Positions 1 to 8,929 are shown, numbered from the stretch's first letter. The stretch: DNA of 64,000 bases from Herbidospora daliensis (GCF_001570585.1 NZ_BBXF01000005.1:248001-312000); one strand, 5' to 3'. The notes: generated by a model from the letters alone, not told the origin. Program-made: numbers and translations.

Positions 1-1101
1 CCGAACACCCTGATGGACGAGCCGGAGATCCGCGAGGCCATCGAGACGAACTACCGCGGGCCGCACGGCATGAGAACCGCCCTGCGGGTCATGCGCCGCA
101 GCAAGCCCCTGATGGGGCAGGTCATCCACGACATGGCCCAGACCAGCCGCGAGGGAGCCGACCTCGTCGTCCACAGCTTCGGCATCCCCGGCCACCACGT
201 GGCCGAGAAGCTCGGCGTGCCCTCGGTGCCGGTGGCCCTGCAACCGGTTTGGGTGCCGACCAGCGCGTTCCCGAACCCGATGTTGCCCGTCCCGCTGCCA
301 CGCGCGCTGAACCGCGCCAGCTACTGGCCGATCAAGCTGATGTTGCGGTCGTTGGCCGGCGTCACCGACGCCGTCAGGAAAAAGGAGCTGGAGCTGCCCC
401 GGCGGCGCGGCCGCCACGATCCGCTCCGGCAGCCTGGCGGCCCGGCCACCGTGTTCCAAGCCTTCAGCCCGCGGTTGCTGCCCTCCGACCCGCGCTATCC
501 GGCCTGGGTGCACACCACCGGTTTCTGGTACCTGCCGGCATCCAGCGGTTGGACGCCGTCCCCCGAACTGGCGGCCTTCCTGGACGAGGGCCCGCCTCCG
601 GTGTCCATCGGGTTCGGCAGCATGGCGGGCACCGACCCCGAGCGGTTGGGCCGCGTCGTGCTGGAGGCGATCCGGCTGGCCGGGGTGCGGGCGATCCTGG
701 TGTCGGGCTGGGGCGGCATGAGGGTCGCCGACCTGCCCCCGAACGTCATGCTGCTCGACGAGGCCCCGCACGACTGGCTGTTCCCCCGCATGGCGGCGGT
801 GGTGCACCACGGCGGAGGCGGCACGACCGGGGCCACGCTGGCCTCCGGGCGACCTCAGGTGATCTGCCCGTTCGTCGCCGACCAGCCGTTCTGGGCGGCC
901 CGGGTCCACGCGGCCGGAGCAGCGCCCGAACCCCAGCCACAACGCCGCCTCACCGCCCACGGTCTGGGCGAGGCGATCGGCCGGGCGGTCACCGATCCCG
1001 GGCTCGCCGAGCGCGCCCGCCTTCTGGAGGAGGCGATGCGGGCGGAGAATGGGGTCGCCGCCGCGATCAAGGTCTTGGAGTCGGTGGCCGTCAGGCGATG
1101 A
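1..1101 (+). CDS. Glycosyltransferase, GT1/UGT-like (5' end cut by window)
   Basis: The reading frame is open from the first base, so the N-terminus lies outside the window; 366 residues are visible and the family usually has about 400-420. The C-terminal half has the nucleotide-sugar-binding signature VHHGGGGTTGATLASGRP followed by PFVADQPFWA, typical of GT1 glycosyltransferases acting on sterols, macrolides or rhamnolipid-type acceptors (MGT/YjiC-like). The segment GFGSMAGTDPERL matches the usual start of the C-terminal Rossmann domain. It probably moves a sugar from a UDP/TDP donor to a lipophilic acceptor in the cytosol; the acceptor cannot be read from sequence. The end overlaps the convergent trkH remnant by 11 bases. 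Confidence 0.85.
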   Translation, partial: PNTLMDEPEIREAIETNYRGPHGMRTALRVMRRSKPLMGQVIHDMAQTSREGADLVVHSFGIPGHHVAEKLGVPSVPVALQPVWVPTSAFPNPMLPVPLPRALNRASYWPIKLMLRSLAGVTDAVRKKELELPRRRGRHDPLRQPGGPATVFQAFSPRLLPSDPRYPAWVHTTGFWYLPASSGWTPSPELAAFLDEGPPPVSIGFGSMAGTDPERLGRVVLEAIRLAGVRAILVSGWGGMRVADLPPNVMLLDEAPHDWLFPRMAAVVHHGGGGTTGATLASGRPQVICPFVADQPFWAARVHAAGAAPEPQPQRRLTAHGLGEAIGRAVTDPGLAERARLLEEAMRAENGVAAAIKVLESVAVRR

Positions 1102-2350
1102 ACAGCGGCTCCTCGGGAAGTTGATAACGACGCGGACGGCTGGTGAGCGCGAGCGCCGCCCCGAGCGTGAGCGGCCCGACCCGGCCGACGAACATCAGAG
1201 CCACCAGAAGGAGTTTGCCCGCCGTGGGAAAGCCGGCGGTGATGCCCGTCGACAACCCGACGGTGCCGAAGGCGGAGACGACCTCGAACATCACCCGGTC
1301 CAGCGAGTGCGCAGACCACAGCAGCAGCGCGTACACGCACGGCGACCAGGCCGGCGCTGAGCACGGTGACCGCGACGGCCTGGCGCTGGGTGTCGGCGGG
1401 AAGACTGCGGTGCCCGATCTCGACGCTCGCGCGACCTCGGCAGTGCGCCCACGCGATGAAGACCAGCATGCCGAAGGTAGTGACCTTTATTCCTCCGGCG
1501 GTTCCGGCGCTGCCGCCGCCGATGAACATCAGCACGTCGGTGATCAGCCAGCTCGAATCGCTCATCTGCGCGACGTCCAGGCTGTTGAACCCGGCGGTCC
1601 GCGGCATGACCGCCGCGGAGAAGGCGGCCAGCAGCTTCGCGCCGTCACCGAGTGGGCCGAGCGTCTGGGGGTTGTGCCATTCGACGGCCAGGAAGGCCAG
1701 CGTCCCGGCGGCCAGCAGGAAAACGGTGACGGACACGGTGACCCGTGTCAGCATCGTCCACTGCCGTGGCCGACGACCTCTCAGCAGCTCGAACACCACG
1801 GGAAAACCCAGCCCGCCGACGATGGAGGCAGCGGCGACGGTCAGGCAGATCCACGGATCGGCGACGAAACGCACGAGGCTGTCGGGCCACAACGCGAACC
1901 CGGCGTTGTTGAACGCCGACACCGCGTGGAACAGGCCCAGATATGTAGCGTCTCCGATGGACCAGTCGTATCCGAGTGCGAACCGCATCGTCAGCGCACG
2001 ACCTTCCGCAGATCGAGCATCGTCCGCGCCTTGGTCTCCGCCTGGACGGCCATCCGGGCACGAAGGCCGAGCTGTCTGGAGACCAGAAGCGTCAGCACCG
2101 TGGCGAGCGTCATGATGCCGAGCCCGCCGGCCTGGATCAGGACGGCGATGACCACCTCGCCGAAGACCGACCAGTAGGCGCCGGTGTCGACCACGACCAG
2201 CCCGGTCACGCACACCGTTGAGGTGGAGGTGAACAATGCGGTCACCCAGTCGGCCGACGCGCCGGAGGCGGTCGCGCCCGGCAACATCAGGCAGCCGGTT
2301 CCGGCGACCACGACAACGGCGAACCCCAGCACCACGGCCCGTATCGGCAC
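1091..2350 (-). pseudogene. Broken trkH/ktrB potassium-uptake membrane subunit
   Basis: Three frames together spell a TrkH/KtrB potassium channel subunit: an N-terminal piece with the first selectivity region (TSTSTVCVTGLVVVDTG), a middle piece with SAFNNAGFALWPDSL and GGGSAGTAGGIKVTTFG, and a C-terminal piece with SAFGTVGLSTGIT. The first piece stops near position 1991 and the next resumes at once in another frame without the usual transmembrane stretch between them, so about 20 residues appear deleted. A second one-base shift lies near 1336-1341. The start is taken as the GTG at 2350; it is uncertain because the frame is open further upstream. No trkA-type partner is adjacent. Either a true pseudogene or, less likely for the deletion, assembly errors. 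Confidence 0.75.
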
Positions 2351-2414
2351 AGGTCGGAACGCTATCGGCGGTCCACCGAGATGTCCGGAATCTTGACGTG
2401 TCCTTGACGCCCGG

Positions 2415-4016
2415 TCAGTCGGCCGCCAGATCCCGTCGCATGAATCCGGCCACACCCGCGCCGATCACCAGCGCGGCAACCAGGAAGAGCCACACGAACG
2501 GCCCGGCAGCCGGCTCCCCGCCGGGCAGGGCCGGGACGTGGGCGTACGGCGAGAGCATGCGGACCGTCTCGTCGAGCTGGAACAACTGGCCGAACAGGTC
2601 CAGCACGGCGAAGACGAGCAGGAACGCCCACGCCGCCGCAACGGCTCGTGGCAGGAAGCCGAACAGCAGGACCGCGATCGCGGCCGACACCCACACCGCC
2701 GGAACCTGGGCCAAGGCGGCCCCGAGGAGCCTGACCGCCTGCCGCACCGGTTCGCCGACCCGCAGCCCGTGGGCGAACCCGGCGGCCAGCCCCACGACCG
2801 TCAGGATGAGCGCCGATCCGGCCAGCGAGCAGGCCACATGCCCAAGCAGCCAGCGCCCGCGCGGCACCGCCGCAGCCAGCACCGGCTCAGCCCGTCCGGC
2901 GATCTCCTCCGCTCGGGGCCGCAGCGCGGCCTGCACGGCGTAGCCGCCGATCACCAGGGCGAACAGATGAAACTGGGCGGCGAAGAAGTTGTCGATCAGA
3001 GCGTCGGCGCCGCCCAGTCTGGCGAGCATTGCGGCGATCTGCTCGTTGCCGCCGACCAGGTCGCCCACACTGGCCGCCAGCGACCCGAACACGGCCCCGA
3101 CCGCGGCGAACGCGACCGCCCAGGTGGCCAGCGGGCCGCGTTGCAGCCGCCAGGCCAGCGCCAGCGGCGACCGTAACCACGGCGCGGCCACGGCACGCCC
3201 TCGGCGTTCGGCCAGCAGGCCTCCACCGAGGTCACGCCGCCGGGCCAGCAGGTCGGCGCCCACCAGGAGCACGAGCGCCACGACCGCGAACAGGGCGACC
3301 AGCCACCAGCGCTCCCCGGCGAAAGCGCGGACACGCTGTGCCCAGCCCACCGGCGACAGCCATGACACGGCGTCCACGGCCGCCGCGTCTCCCGCCGCCC
3401 GGACCAGGAAGAACACTCCCAGCACACTGACGGCGATCGAATTGGCCGCGCGGGCACTCGTGGTCACCTGCGCGGCCACCGCGGCGACCCCGGTGAACAC
3501 CAGGCCCACCCCGGCGACCGCACCGGCCAAGGCCAGCGACCCGGCCACGGGCAGCCCCTGCCCCATCAGCCCCGCCGTGAGAAGGACGGCGATCACGAGG
3601 TTGGTCAGGAGTGACATGAGCACCGCGGCGGTGGGCAGCGCGTACCGGCCGACCGGGGCCGCGCCGATCAGCTCGGCGCGACCGCTCTCCTCCTCGGCCC
3701 GGGTGTGGCGAACCACCAGGAACGCGCTCATCAGGGCGGCGAGCACGGCGGCGACGTTGGTGGCCCGCCAGGCGGTCAGTCCGCCCACCGAGGCGGCGTC
3801 GTAGACCGGCCCGGTCAACGCCCTCAGGGCAGGGTTGGACATGATCGTCATGCCGAGGGCCAGCCGCTGGCTCGCGTCCGGATACAGCTCGGCGATGGCC
3901 GAAGCGGTGCCGACCGGCAGGGCGACGACCGCCAGGACCCAGAACGGCGCCGCCACACGGTCGCGGCGCAGCGCCAGCAGCAACAACACACCCGTCCCGG
4001 TCATGGCCCGGTTCAT
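2415..4016 (-). CDS. ABC-2 type exporter permease
   Basis: A 533-residue polytopic membrane protein with roughly twelve hydrophobic segments in two halves, the layout of the large actinobacterial antibiotic/drug exporter permeases. It opens with a short basic stretch and a first membrane helix ([16 protein letters not shown]) and ends with a helix followed by [10 protein letters not shown]. It overlaps the upstream ATPase gene by four bases (ATGA-type), so the two are translationally coupled and form one exporter. The substrate is unknown. The divergent operator at 5057-5071 upstream of the ATPase suggests control by the MarR protein encoded nearby. Confidence 0.85.
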   Translation of the reverse strand: MNRAMTGTGVLLLLALRRDRVAAPFWVLAVVALPVGTASAIAELYPDASQRLALGMTIMSNPALRALTGPVYDAASVGGLTAWRATNVAAVLAALMSAFLVVRHTRAEEESGRAELIGAAPVGRYALPTAAVLMSLLTNLVIAVLLTAGLMGQGLPVAGSLALAGAVAGVGLVFTGVAAVAAQVTTSARAANSIAVSVLGVFFLVRAAGDAAAVDAVSWLSPVGWAQRVRAFAGERWWLVALFAVVALVLLVGADLLARRRDLGGGLLAERRGRAVAAPWLRSPLALAWRLQRGPLATWAVAFAAVGAVFGSLAASVGDLVGGNEQIAAMLARLGGADALIDNFFAAQFHLFALVIGGYAVQAALRPRAEEIAGRAEPVLAAAVPRGRWLLGHVACSLAGSALILTVVGLAAGFAHGLRVGEPVRQAVRLLGAALAQVPAVWVSAAIAVLLFGFLPRAVAAAWAFLLVFAVLDLFGQLFQLDETVRMLSPYAHVPALPGGEPAAGPFVWLFLVAALVIGAGVAGFMRRDLAAD

Positions 4017-4909
4017 GACGCGGTGGTCTGGTAGTGGCGCAGGAAGAGCTGCTCCAGCGTGGGGGGCTGACAGGTGAGCCCCAGTAGCCCCGCGCCGGTG
4101 AGCACGCGCAACACCGCTGCGAGGTGTTCGGCGTCGACCTCCATGCCGACCCGGGTGCCGGTGACGGTCAGGTCGTGCACCCCGGGCAGGCCGCCGAGTG
4201 AATCCGGGACGGAACTCAGATCGGCGGTGACCGACGTTCGGGTCAGGTGCCGTAGCTGGGCCAGTGTCCCGGACTCCACGGCGCGCCCGTCGCGGATGAT
4301 CGTGACCCGATCACACAGGGCCTCGACCTCGGCCAGCAGGTGACTGGACAGCAGGATGGTGCGACCGGCCCGGCGTTCCTCCAGGATGCACTCGCGGAAG
4401 ACGGCCTCCATGAGCGGGTCGAGCCCGGCTGTCGGCTCGTCGAGCAACAGCAGCTCCACGCCGGAGGAGAGCGCGGCGATCAGCGCGGCCTTCTGCCGGT
4501 TGCCCTTGGAGTAAGTACTGCCCTTCTTGGCCGGGTCGAAGTCGAACCGGTCGACCAGCTCGGCCCGCCGACGTGGATCGAGCCCGCCGCGTAGTCGTCC
4601 GAGCAGGTCGATCGCCTCGCCGCCGGACAGCGTCGGCCACAACGTGACGTCGCCCGGGACGTAGGCCAGGCGGCGGTGCAGGGCCACCGCGTCCCGGAAG
4701 GGATGCCCGCCCAGCACCTCGACGCGGCCTTCGTCGCCGTGCAGCAGCCCGAGCATGATCCGCAGAGCGGTGGTCTTCCCGGCGCCGTTGGGGCCGAGGA
4801 AACCGTGCACCTCACCGGTATGGACCTCGAGATCGAGACCGTTGAGGGCGTGAACGCGACCGAAGCGCTTGGTCAGGCCGTCAACCAGGACGGCGGAGTC
4901 TTCCGGCAC
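4013..4909 (-). CDS. ABC exporter ATP-binding protein
   Basis: Nucleotide-binding subunit of the exporter with the downstream permease. Walker A is GPNGAGKT, Walker B is [12 protein letters not shown], and the switch region is [17 protein letters not shown]. The signature loop reads [11 protein letters not shown] rather than LSGGQ, as in many drug-resistance (DrrA-like) ATPases. I chose the GTG at 4909 because GGAG lies six bases before it; an ATG at 4975 would add 22 residues that translate an inverted-repeat copy (4936-4966) and resemble no ABC domain. The C-terminal 90 residues are the usual regulatory extension of this subfamily. Confidence 0.88.
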   Translation of the reverse strand: MPEDSAVLVDGLTKRFGRVHALNGLDLEVHTGEVHGFLGPNGAGKTTALRIMLGLLHGDEGRVEVLGGHPFRDAVALHRRLAYVPGDVTLWPTLSGGEAIDLLGRLRGGLDPRRRAELVDRFDFDPAKKGSTYSKGNRQKAALIAALSSGVELLLLDEPTAGLDPLMEAVFRECILEERRAGRTILLSSHLLAEVEALCDRVTIIRDGRAVESGTLAQLRHLTRTSVTADLSSVPDSLGGLPGVHDLTVTGTRVGMEVDAEHLAAVLRVLTGAGLLGLTCQPPTLEQLFLRHYQTTAS

Positions 4910-4935
4910 CGAGGCCTCCAGAAACCGATCGGACA

Positions 4936-4966
4936 GAACATTGCCGACCAGGCTTCCCGGCGCACC
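4936..4966 (+). repeat. 31-bp repeat, copy A (left inverted repeat)
   Basis: This 31-base sequence begins GAACATTGCCGACCAG and ends TCCCGGCGCACC. It recurs in inverted orientation at 6570-6600 with one mismatch in 31, and a 24-base inner part recurs at 6467-6490 with one mismatch in 24. Copies A and C point toward each other and enclose the STAS-MarR-STAS genes. See findings. Confidence 0.8.
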
Positions 4967-5056
4967 AGCGATCACGGTACTCCCGGCCGACGACCAGCGC
5001 CAGACCTGAGCACGTAGCCGAACGCGGGGTCCGTTCCCTCCACTTGACCTGGAACT

Positions 5057-5071
5057 ATTGCATGGTGCAAT
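5057..5071. promoter_or_regulatory. Palindromic operator ATTGCA-TGG-TGCAAT (MarR-type)
   Basis: A perfect 6-bp inverted repeat with a 3-bp spacer lies in the divergent region between the ABC exporter and the STAS gene, just downstream of a TTGACC hexamer at 5044-5049 that could be a -35 box. The same arms recur at 7030-7044. A MarR gene lies 0.5 kb downstream, so it is the likely binder (inference). Confidence 0.7.
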
Positions 5072-5100
5072 GATTAAGTACAGCGGCTACAGGAGTGCGA

Positions 5101-5493
5101 ATGAACGCGGATGAAGAGGAGATCGCCGTCTTCTCGTGCACTCTCGGACTGCACGATCAGGTCGTGGTCCTCTGGGCGAACGGGCATCTCGACCTGACCG
5201 TCGCTCCCCGCTTCCGTGAATCCGCCCGAGAAGCGCTCGCCCTGTTCTCTCCGCCGCGACTCGTCATCGACCTGGAAAACCTGATGTCGTGCGACCCGGC
5301 CGGCCTGGGCGTGCTGATCGGCACCGTCCGCCGAGGCGCCGAGTCGGGTGGGATCGTGGTGCTGAGCACTCCGAACCGGCAGATGACCCAGTTGCTCACG
5401 TTGACCCGGCTGGACCGGCGTTTCCGTATTCAGGCCCCTCTCTCCGAGGCCGTCTTGGAAGCTGCGGCTTTCTCGACCCGCGGCTCCGTCTGA
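5101..5493 (+). CDS. STAS-domain protein, anti-anti-sigma factor-like, phospho-site lost
   Basis: A single STAS domain (130 residues) of the SpoIIAA/RsbV kind: a beta strand VVVLWANGHLDL, helix APRFRESAREAL, then LVIDLENLMSCDPAGLGVLIG. In phospho-regulated antagonists the loop is D-S-S/T-G-L; here it is D65-P66-A67-G68-L69, so the serine target of an anti-sigma kinase is absent. The protein may therefore act constitutively or bind something else. The ATG at 5101 is chosen because AGGAG ends five bases before it; a GTG at 5095 overlaps the ribosome site. It is followed after 53 bases by marR and preceded by the palindrome at 5057-5071. Confidence 0.85.
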   Translation: MNADEEEIAVFSCTLGLHDQVVVLWANGHLDLTVAPRFRESAREALALFSPPRLVIDLENLMSCDPAGLGVLIGTVRRGAESGGIVVLSTPNRQMTQLLTLTRLDRRFRIQAPLSEAVLEAAAFSTRGSV

Positions 5494-5546
5494 GCAACAT
5501 CCCCGTGCTGTTCTGCGCAGTGCAGGCATGCGTGTAGAAACTCCTC

Positions 5547-6035
5547 ATGAGTGGTGAGCGTGCCGACGAGGGTGGTCTCGACGCCGTCGTCTCCGCGGTG
5601 CTGACGGGGTCGCGGCTACTGGTGTCGATCGCGGCCCGCTCCCTGGCATCGGTCGACGAGGCGGTCACGCTGCCCCAGTTCCGGATGCTGGTGGTCCTGG
5701 CCGGACGAGGTGAAGCCAAGCTGGTGACACTGGCCGAGGCCCTGGACGTCAACCCGTCCACCGCGATGCGTATGGCCGACAGGCTGGTCAACGCGAACCT
5801 GATCGTGCGGGCGACCAATCCGGACAACCGGCGGGAAAGCCTGATCGGCCTCACCCCCGAGGGCAGACGCATCGTCGATGAGGTCACCGCCCGCCGGAGC
5901 GCCGAGATCGAGAAGATCGTCTCGCGTCTCACGAGTGATCAGCGGCAGGCCCTCGTGCATGCCATGGCGGCGTTCAACGAGGCCGGCGGCGAACCGCCCA
6001 CCGCCGCGCATCCCCTCGGCTGGCCCTCCTTCTAG
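5547..6035 (+). CDS. MarR-family transcriptional regulator
   Basis: A 162-residue winged-helix protein. The recognition region LVTLAEALDVNPSTAMRMADRLVNANLI is followed by the wing with NPDNRRESLIGLTPEGRRIV, the classic MarR D-x-R pattern, and a C-terminal dimerisation helix. It follows the STAS gene on the same strand and ends in a 4-base convergent overlap with the second STAS gene. There is no good ribosome site before the ATG. The two ATTGCA-N3-TGCAAT palindromes, and related half-sites at 6513-6540, stand before its likely targets: the ABC exporter, both STAS genes and the SpoIIE phosphatase. The ligand is unknown. Confidence 0.9.
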   Translation: MSGERADEGGLDAVVSAVLTGSRLLVSIAARSLASVDEAVTLPQFRMLVVLAGRGEAKLVTLAEALDVNPSTAMRMADRLVNANLIVRATNPDNRRESLIGLTPEGRRIVDEVTARRSAEIEKIVSRLTSDQRQALVHAMAAFNEAGGEPPTAAHPLGWPSF

Positions 6036-6400
6036 CTGTCAGGAAAGGCCATCCGGAGCTCGACGATGGCTTCGCTGACCGTTCGCCGGAGCGTCAGCAT
6101 CTCGTCGAGACCTCGCCTCCGCAGCTCCACCCGGAAGACGTCTGTGGCACCCGCGACGAGCATCTGGCCGTTCGTCTCCCGGGCGTGCCGATCAGCCCCC
6201 ATGAGAGCGGCGAGTCCGTAGGAGTCGGACGAGGACAGCTCGCTCAGGTCGACCACGAGGCGAGGCGGATCATGAACGGCCAGAGCGCGGGCAAGGCCCC
6301 GCTGAACGGCGGCGCAGTTGTCCACCGCCAGCTCTCCGCCGATCCGGAGGATGACGATCTGGCCGACGATCAGGAACTGGGAGACCGACAACTCAGCCAT
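6032..6400 (-). CDS. STAS-domain anti-anti-sigma factor-like protein
   Basis: A single STAS domain of 122 residues if translation starts at the ATG at 6400. The segment IVILRIGGELAVDNC is followed by LVVDLSELSSSDSYGLAALMG; Ser60 sits at the position phosphorylated in SpoIIAA/RsbV, so unlike its neighbour at 5101 this paralogue keeps the phospho-switch. The frame is open further upstream, but the extra 48 residues run through an inverted repeat and the operator region and carry no domain. A SpoIIE-type phosphatase encoded at 7094 is a natural partner for removing the phosphate. No anti-sigma kinase or sigma factor is in the window. Confidence 0.82.
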   Translation of the reverse strand: MAELSVSQFLIVGQIVILRIGGELAVDNCAAVQRGLARALAVHDPPRLVVDLSELSSSDSYGLAALMGADRHARETNGQMLVAGATDVFRVELRRRGLDEMLTLRRTVSEAIVELRMAFPDS

Positions 6401-6466
6401 TACAGACTCAGCGACAATCGGGGACGAGCACGGGTGGCCTCCAGAATGGAGCGCGAAAACGGACTC

Positions 6467-6490
6467 GCCGACCAGACTTCCCGGCACACC
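6467..6490 (+). repeat. 24-bp repeat, copy B
   Basis: GCCGACCAGACTTCCCGGCA followed by CACC. It matches the inner 24 bases of copies A (4936-4966) and C (6570-6600); B and C are inverted with respect to each other and bracket the cluster of TGCAAT half-sites at 6513-6540. Confidence 0.75.
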
Positions 6491-6512
6491 TGACGCCCAC
6501 GTTAGCAGAAGG

Positions 6513-6540
6513 ATGCAATGTGCAATGTTTGCTATCGCAA
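6513..6540. promoter_or_regulatory. Clustered TGCAAT half-sites and TTGC-TATC-GCAA palindrome
   Basis: Two directly repeated TGCAAT half-sites (6514-6519, 6521-6526) are followed by the palindrome TTGCTATCGCAA (6529-6540). The half-site is that of the 5057 and 7030 operators. The cluster lies between the minus-strand STAS gene and the plus-strand antiporter remnant, so it is probably the MarR-controlled promoter of the STAS gene. Confidence 0.5.
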
Positions 6541-6569
6541 GCAATCAAGCCGCTGTTAAGGTGAGTTCC

Positions 6570-6600
6570 GGTGCGCCGGGAAGTCTGGTCGGCAATGTTC
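6570..6600 (-). repeat. 31-bp repeat, copy C (right inverted repeat)
   Basis: The reverse complement of this stretch matches copy A at 4936-4966 in 30 of 31 positions, beginning GAACATTGCCGACCAG. Similarity stops on both sides, so the unit is exactly 31 bp. A and C would be the terminal inverted repeats of a 1.67-kb segment. Confidence 0.8.
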
Positions 6601-6634
6601 GAGTCGTCTGATCTGCGCTTACCGGAGGCCCGTG

Positions 6635-7060
6635 ATGGCCGCACTGCTGCCCGCGTTCGCCGGGCTCTCCAGCCTGGCCAACCCCACGATCCTGTCGACA
6701 GCTGGGCTGTTCCTGGTCGCCGGGTTTCTCTTGGGTGACGGCGCGTTCGGTCTCGTCCATCTGCGTCCCGACGACGACGTCATCGCGACCTTCGCCGGGT
6801 TCGGACTCAAGAGCTTCGCCTCGGTCGTGTACGGACTGCTCGTGCTCGCCTCGGGAATCGCCGCGGCCGAAAAGGTCTTCCAGCTCGTCGCCGTGACGAT
6901 CATCCTGTCGATCCTGCTGCACTCCTCGACCCGGCCTGGCACGGCCTCGCCCGCCGTCTACGTCACCGTGCCAGGCCGGAACCCACGAGTGCCGATCCGT
7001 CGGCGAGCTGAGAAGCCGCGCACCAAACAATTGCAGTATGCAATCGTTGTGACTGGGTAG
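6635..7060 (+). pseudogene. C-terminal remnant of a CPA1-type cation:proton antiporter
   Basis: The stretch GFGLKSFASVVYGLLVLASGIA followed by KVFQLVAVTIILSILLHSST matches the last membrane helices of NhaP/CPA1 sodium-proton antiporters, which are normally 400-600 residues. Here only about 110 residues of that kind remain, preceded by an unrelated-looking start with GGAGG and GTG/ATG (6632/6635). After HSST the frame runs on through a non-antiporter tail and across the operator at 7030-7044 before stopping. I read it as a truncated relic, though a short membrane peptide could still be made. Confidence 0.6.
7030..7044. promoter_or_regulatory. Palindromic operator ATTGCA-GTA-TGCAAT (MarR-type)
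   Basis: Perfect 6-bp arms with a 3-bp spacer, identical in arms and spacing to the site at 5057-5071. It lies 50 bases before the start of the SpoIIE-type phosphatase gene, tying that gene to the same regulator. Confidence 0.7.
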
Positions 7061-7093
7061 AGCAGCGGGTCAGCGCGGAAAGAGGTGCATGAG

Positions 7094-8125
7094 ATGAGGC
7101 CGCAGGCGGTTCTCGGGGCGCTGCCGTTCACGGTTATGCTCGCCGTCGCGATCGCCGACGTCATGGCGGGACCGACGCTGGGGTTTCTCCCTCTTCTGAC
7201 TCTCGGCCCGACGTTCGGCGCCGCCGTGGGCAGCGTCCGGCGCACAGCCGTGACCGGGCTGGTGGCCCTCGCCCTGTGCCTGCCGCTTGCGGCCTACAAC
7301 GACCTGCTGTTCACCAGGCAGAACAACGTCACTCTGGCAACGATCGTCGGAGTGACCTGCGCCGCCACCGTAGTCAGCCATCTGAGGCTCAAAAGGGAGC
7401 GGGAACTGGCCAACCTCCGGCTGGTGGCAGAGGCGGCCCAACGTGTCCTGCTGCGGCCGGTCCCGCGACGGGCCGGCCCTCTGCGGGTGGCGTTGTCCTA
7501 CACCTCCGCCGCCGCGGAAGCCCAGATCGGCGGCGATCTCTATGAGGTGGTGACCACACCCAAGGGGGTGCGTCTGCTGATCGGCGACGTCCAGGGCAAA
7601 GGACTGGCGTCCGTTGAGACGGCCGCCTGGGTGCTCGGGGCCTTCCGGGAAGCTGCCTATGAGGAGGATGACCTCACCGGGGTCGGCGAGCGTTTGGAGG
7701 CCAGCCTCGCCCGGCATCTGAGCGGAGAGACCTTCGTGACCGCCGTCATCGCCGAAGCCTACGACAGCGAGATCTCCATTCTGAACTGCGGGCACCCCCC
7801 ACCACTGGTCATTCGCCACGACGGGCGAGCCGTGCTGCTCGAACCGGAGGAGGACAGCCTTCCCCTCGGGCTCGCAGCGCTGGGGCTCCCGGGCCCGAAA
7901 CCACTGCGGGTGCCGTTCGCAGAGGGCGACCAGATGCTGCTCTACACCGACGGTGTGATCGAGGCCCGCGACGGGAACGGGACGTTCTATCCGTTGACCG
8001 ACCGCCTCGTTCTGCTCGGCCACGCCGATCCTCAGAGAGCACTGGACGATCTGCGAGCAGACCTCATCGACCACGTCGGCGGCCCGCTGCCAGATGACGC
8101 CGCCATGCTGCTGGTCCGGCGGTGA
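7094..8125 (+). CDS. Membrane-anchored SpoIIE/PP2C serine phosphatase
   Basis: About 100 N-terminal residues form three to four membrane helices (LPFTVMLAVAIADVMAGP onward), then a short linker (LRLKRERELANLRLVAEAAQ) and a PPM/SpoIIE phosphatase domain. Metal-binding motifs are present: IGGDLYE, IGDVQGKG, NCGHPPPL, YTDGVIEA and the terminal DDAAMLLVRR. Family members dephosphorylate STAS-domain anti-anti-sigma factors, so the STAS protein at 6032, which keeps its serine, is the obvious local substrate. The ATG at 7094 is chosen because AAGAGG sits eight bases upstream; a GTG at 7085 overlaps that site. A MarR-type palindrome lies at 7030-7044. Confidence 0.88.
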   Translation: MRPQAVLGALPFTVMLAVAIADVMAGPTLGFLPLLTLGPTFGAAVGSVRRTAVTGLVALALCLPLAAYNDLLFTRQNNVTLATIVGVTCAATVVSHLRLKRERELANLRLVAEAAQRVLLRPVPRRAGPLRVALSYTSAAAEAQIGGDLYEVVTTPKGVRLLIGDVQGKGLASVETAAWVLGAFREAAYEEDDLTGVGERLEASLARHLSGETFVTAVIAEAYDSEISILNCGHPPPLVIRHDGRAVLLEPEEDSLPLGLAALGLPGPKPLRVPFAEGDQMLLYTDGVIEARDGNGTFYPLTDRLVLLGHADPQRALDDLRADLIDHVGGPLPDDAAMLLVRR

Positions 8126-8520
8126 AAGGCAATCGACGCTTCATGGCCGGACAGGCCGCCGCTCCTATCACGCAGCCTGTAGCCCAACGGGGTTGTGCAT
8201 CACAGGTTCGCATCAACGGTCCATTCCGACCTGAGCGTACGCCTCCGCGCGAGGGCCTCGACAAGGCGGACTTCCTCTCAGCGCTCGTTCTCACTCAAAC
8301 ACACAGGCGACTCTGTTCCGAGAAATGTTTGTGAAACGATCTTCCCGGCTCTCCCGATTCCGCCATCGACTTGACCGGCGCCGACGAAGTCGAACGCCAG
8401 CCGTGTCCGTGATGCGGCGTCGAGCCCGGATCGCCTTGCAGATCCCGATTTGGCGCCGTCGCTGGGACCTGTCACACCGGCCGCTCCACGCGGCCTGCCC
8501 GGCTCGCCGAGCGCCTGCGG
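8126..8520. other. Non-coding or decayed stretch
   Basis: No convincing gene was found on either strand between the phosphatase and the HTH-like fragment. Frames are open because of base composition but carry no recognisable motif. Confidence 0.5.
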
Positions 8521-8904
8521 GTGCAGACTCCCGCCAACCGCTGCCCCGGCGGCCCGGCACACCGCCGCCCGCCCGTCATCACCGACGACATGCTCCACAC
8601 CGTGCTGCGCCGCCGCGCCGGCGGCGAGACCGTCGAGCAGATCCGCCCCGACCTCATCATCCCGACCGGCAGGCGCAAGGGCCACGCCCTGGCCGACCAC
8701 GACAAAACTCAGGCTCACGCCGACTTCGCCGCCTTGCAAACAGGCCGATGGCCGCAGGCCGACCTGTTCAACTCGGCTGGATCGGCGGCGTTGAGCACGG
8801 CGGCCTGCAACACGGACCGCCTGGGCGTGATCGCCCAGGCTCTGATGTCAGCACATTGGTTGCAGAGTGTGATCACTCAACTCCGAATTGCGCGTTTTCT
8901 GTGA
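8521..8904 (+). pseudogene. Fragment of an actinobacterial helix-turn-helix protein
   Basis: The segment ITDDMLHTVLRRRAGGETVE followed by QIRPDLIIPTGRRKG looks like the repeated helix-turn-helix region of small actinobacterial DNA-binding or recombinase-associated proteins (recognised from memory, not verified). It then jumps to DKTQAHADFAALQTG, as though an internal stretch had been lost, and the last 60 residues match nothing I know. No ribosome site precedes the GTG. I treat it as gene debris rather than a working gene. Confidence 0.35.
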
Positions 8905-8929
8905 ACTTGCTTCGGCAATGATCTGCCCC

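Noticed and set aside
8521-8904. The HTH-like fragment as an active recombinase
   Set aside because: No catalytic serine or tyrosine recombinase domain is present and the frame appears internally deleted.
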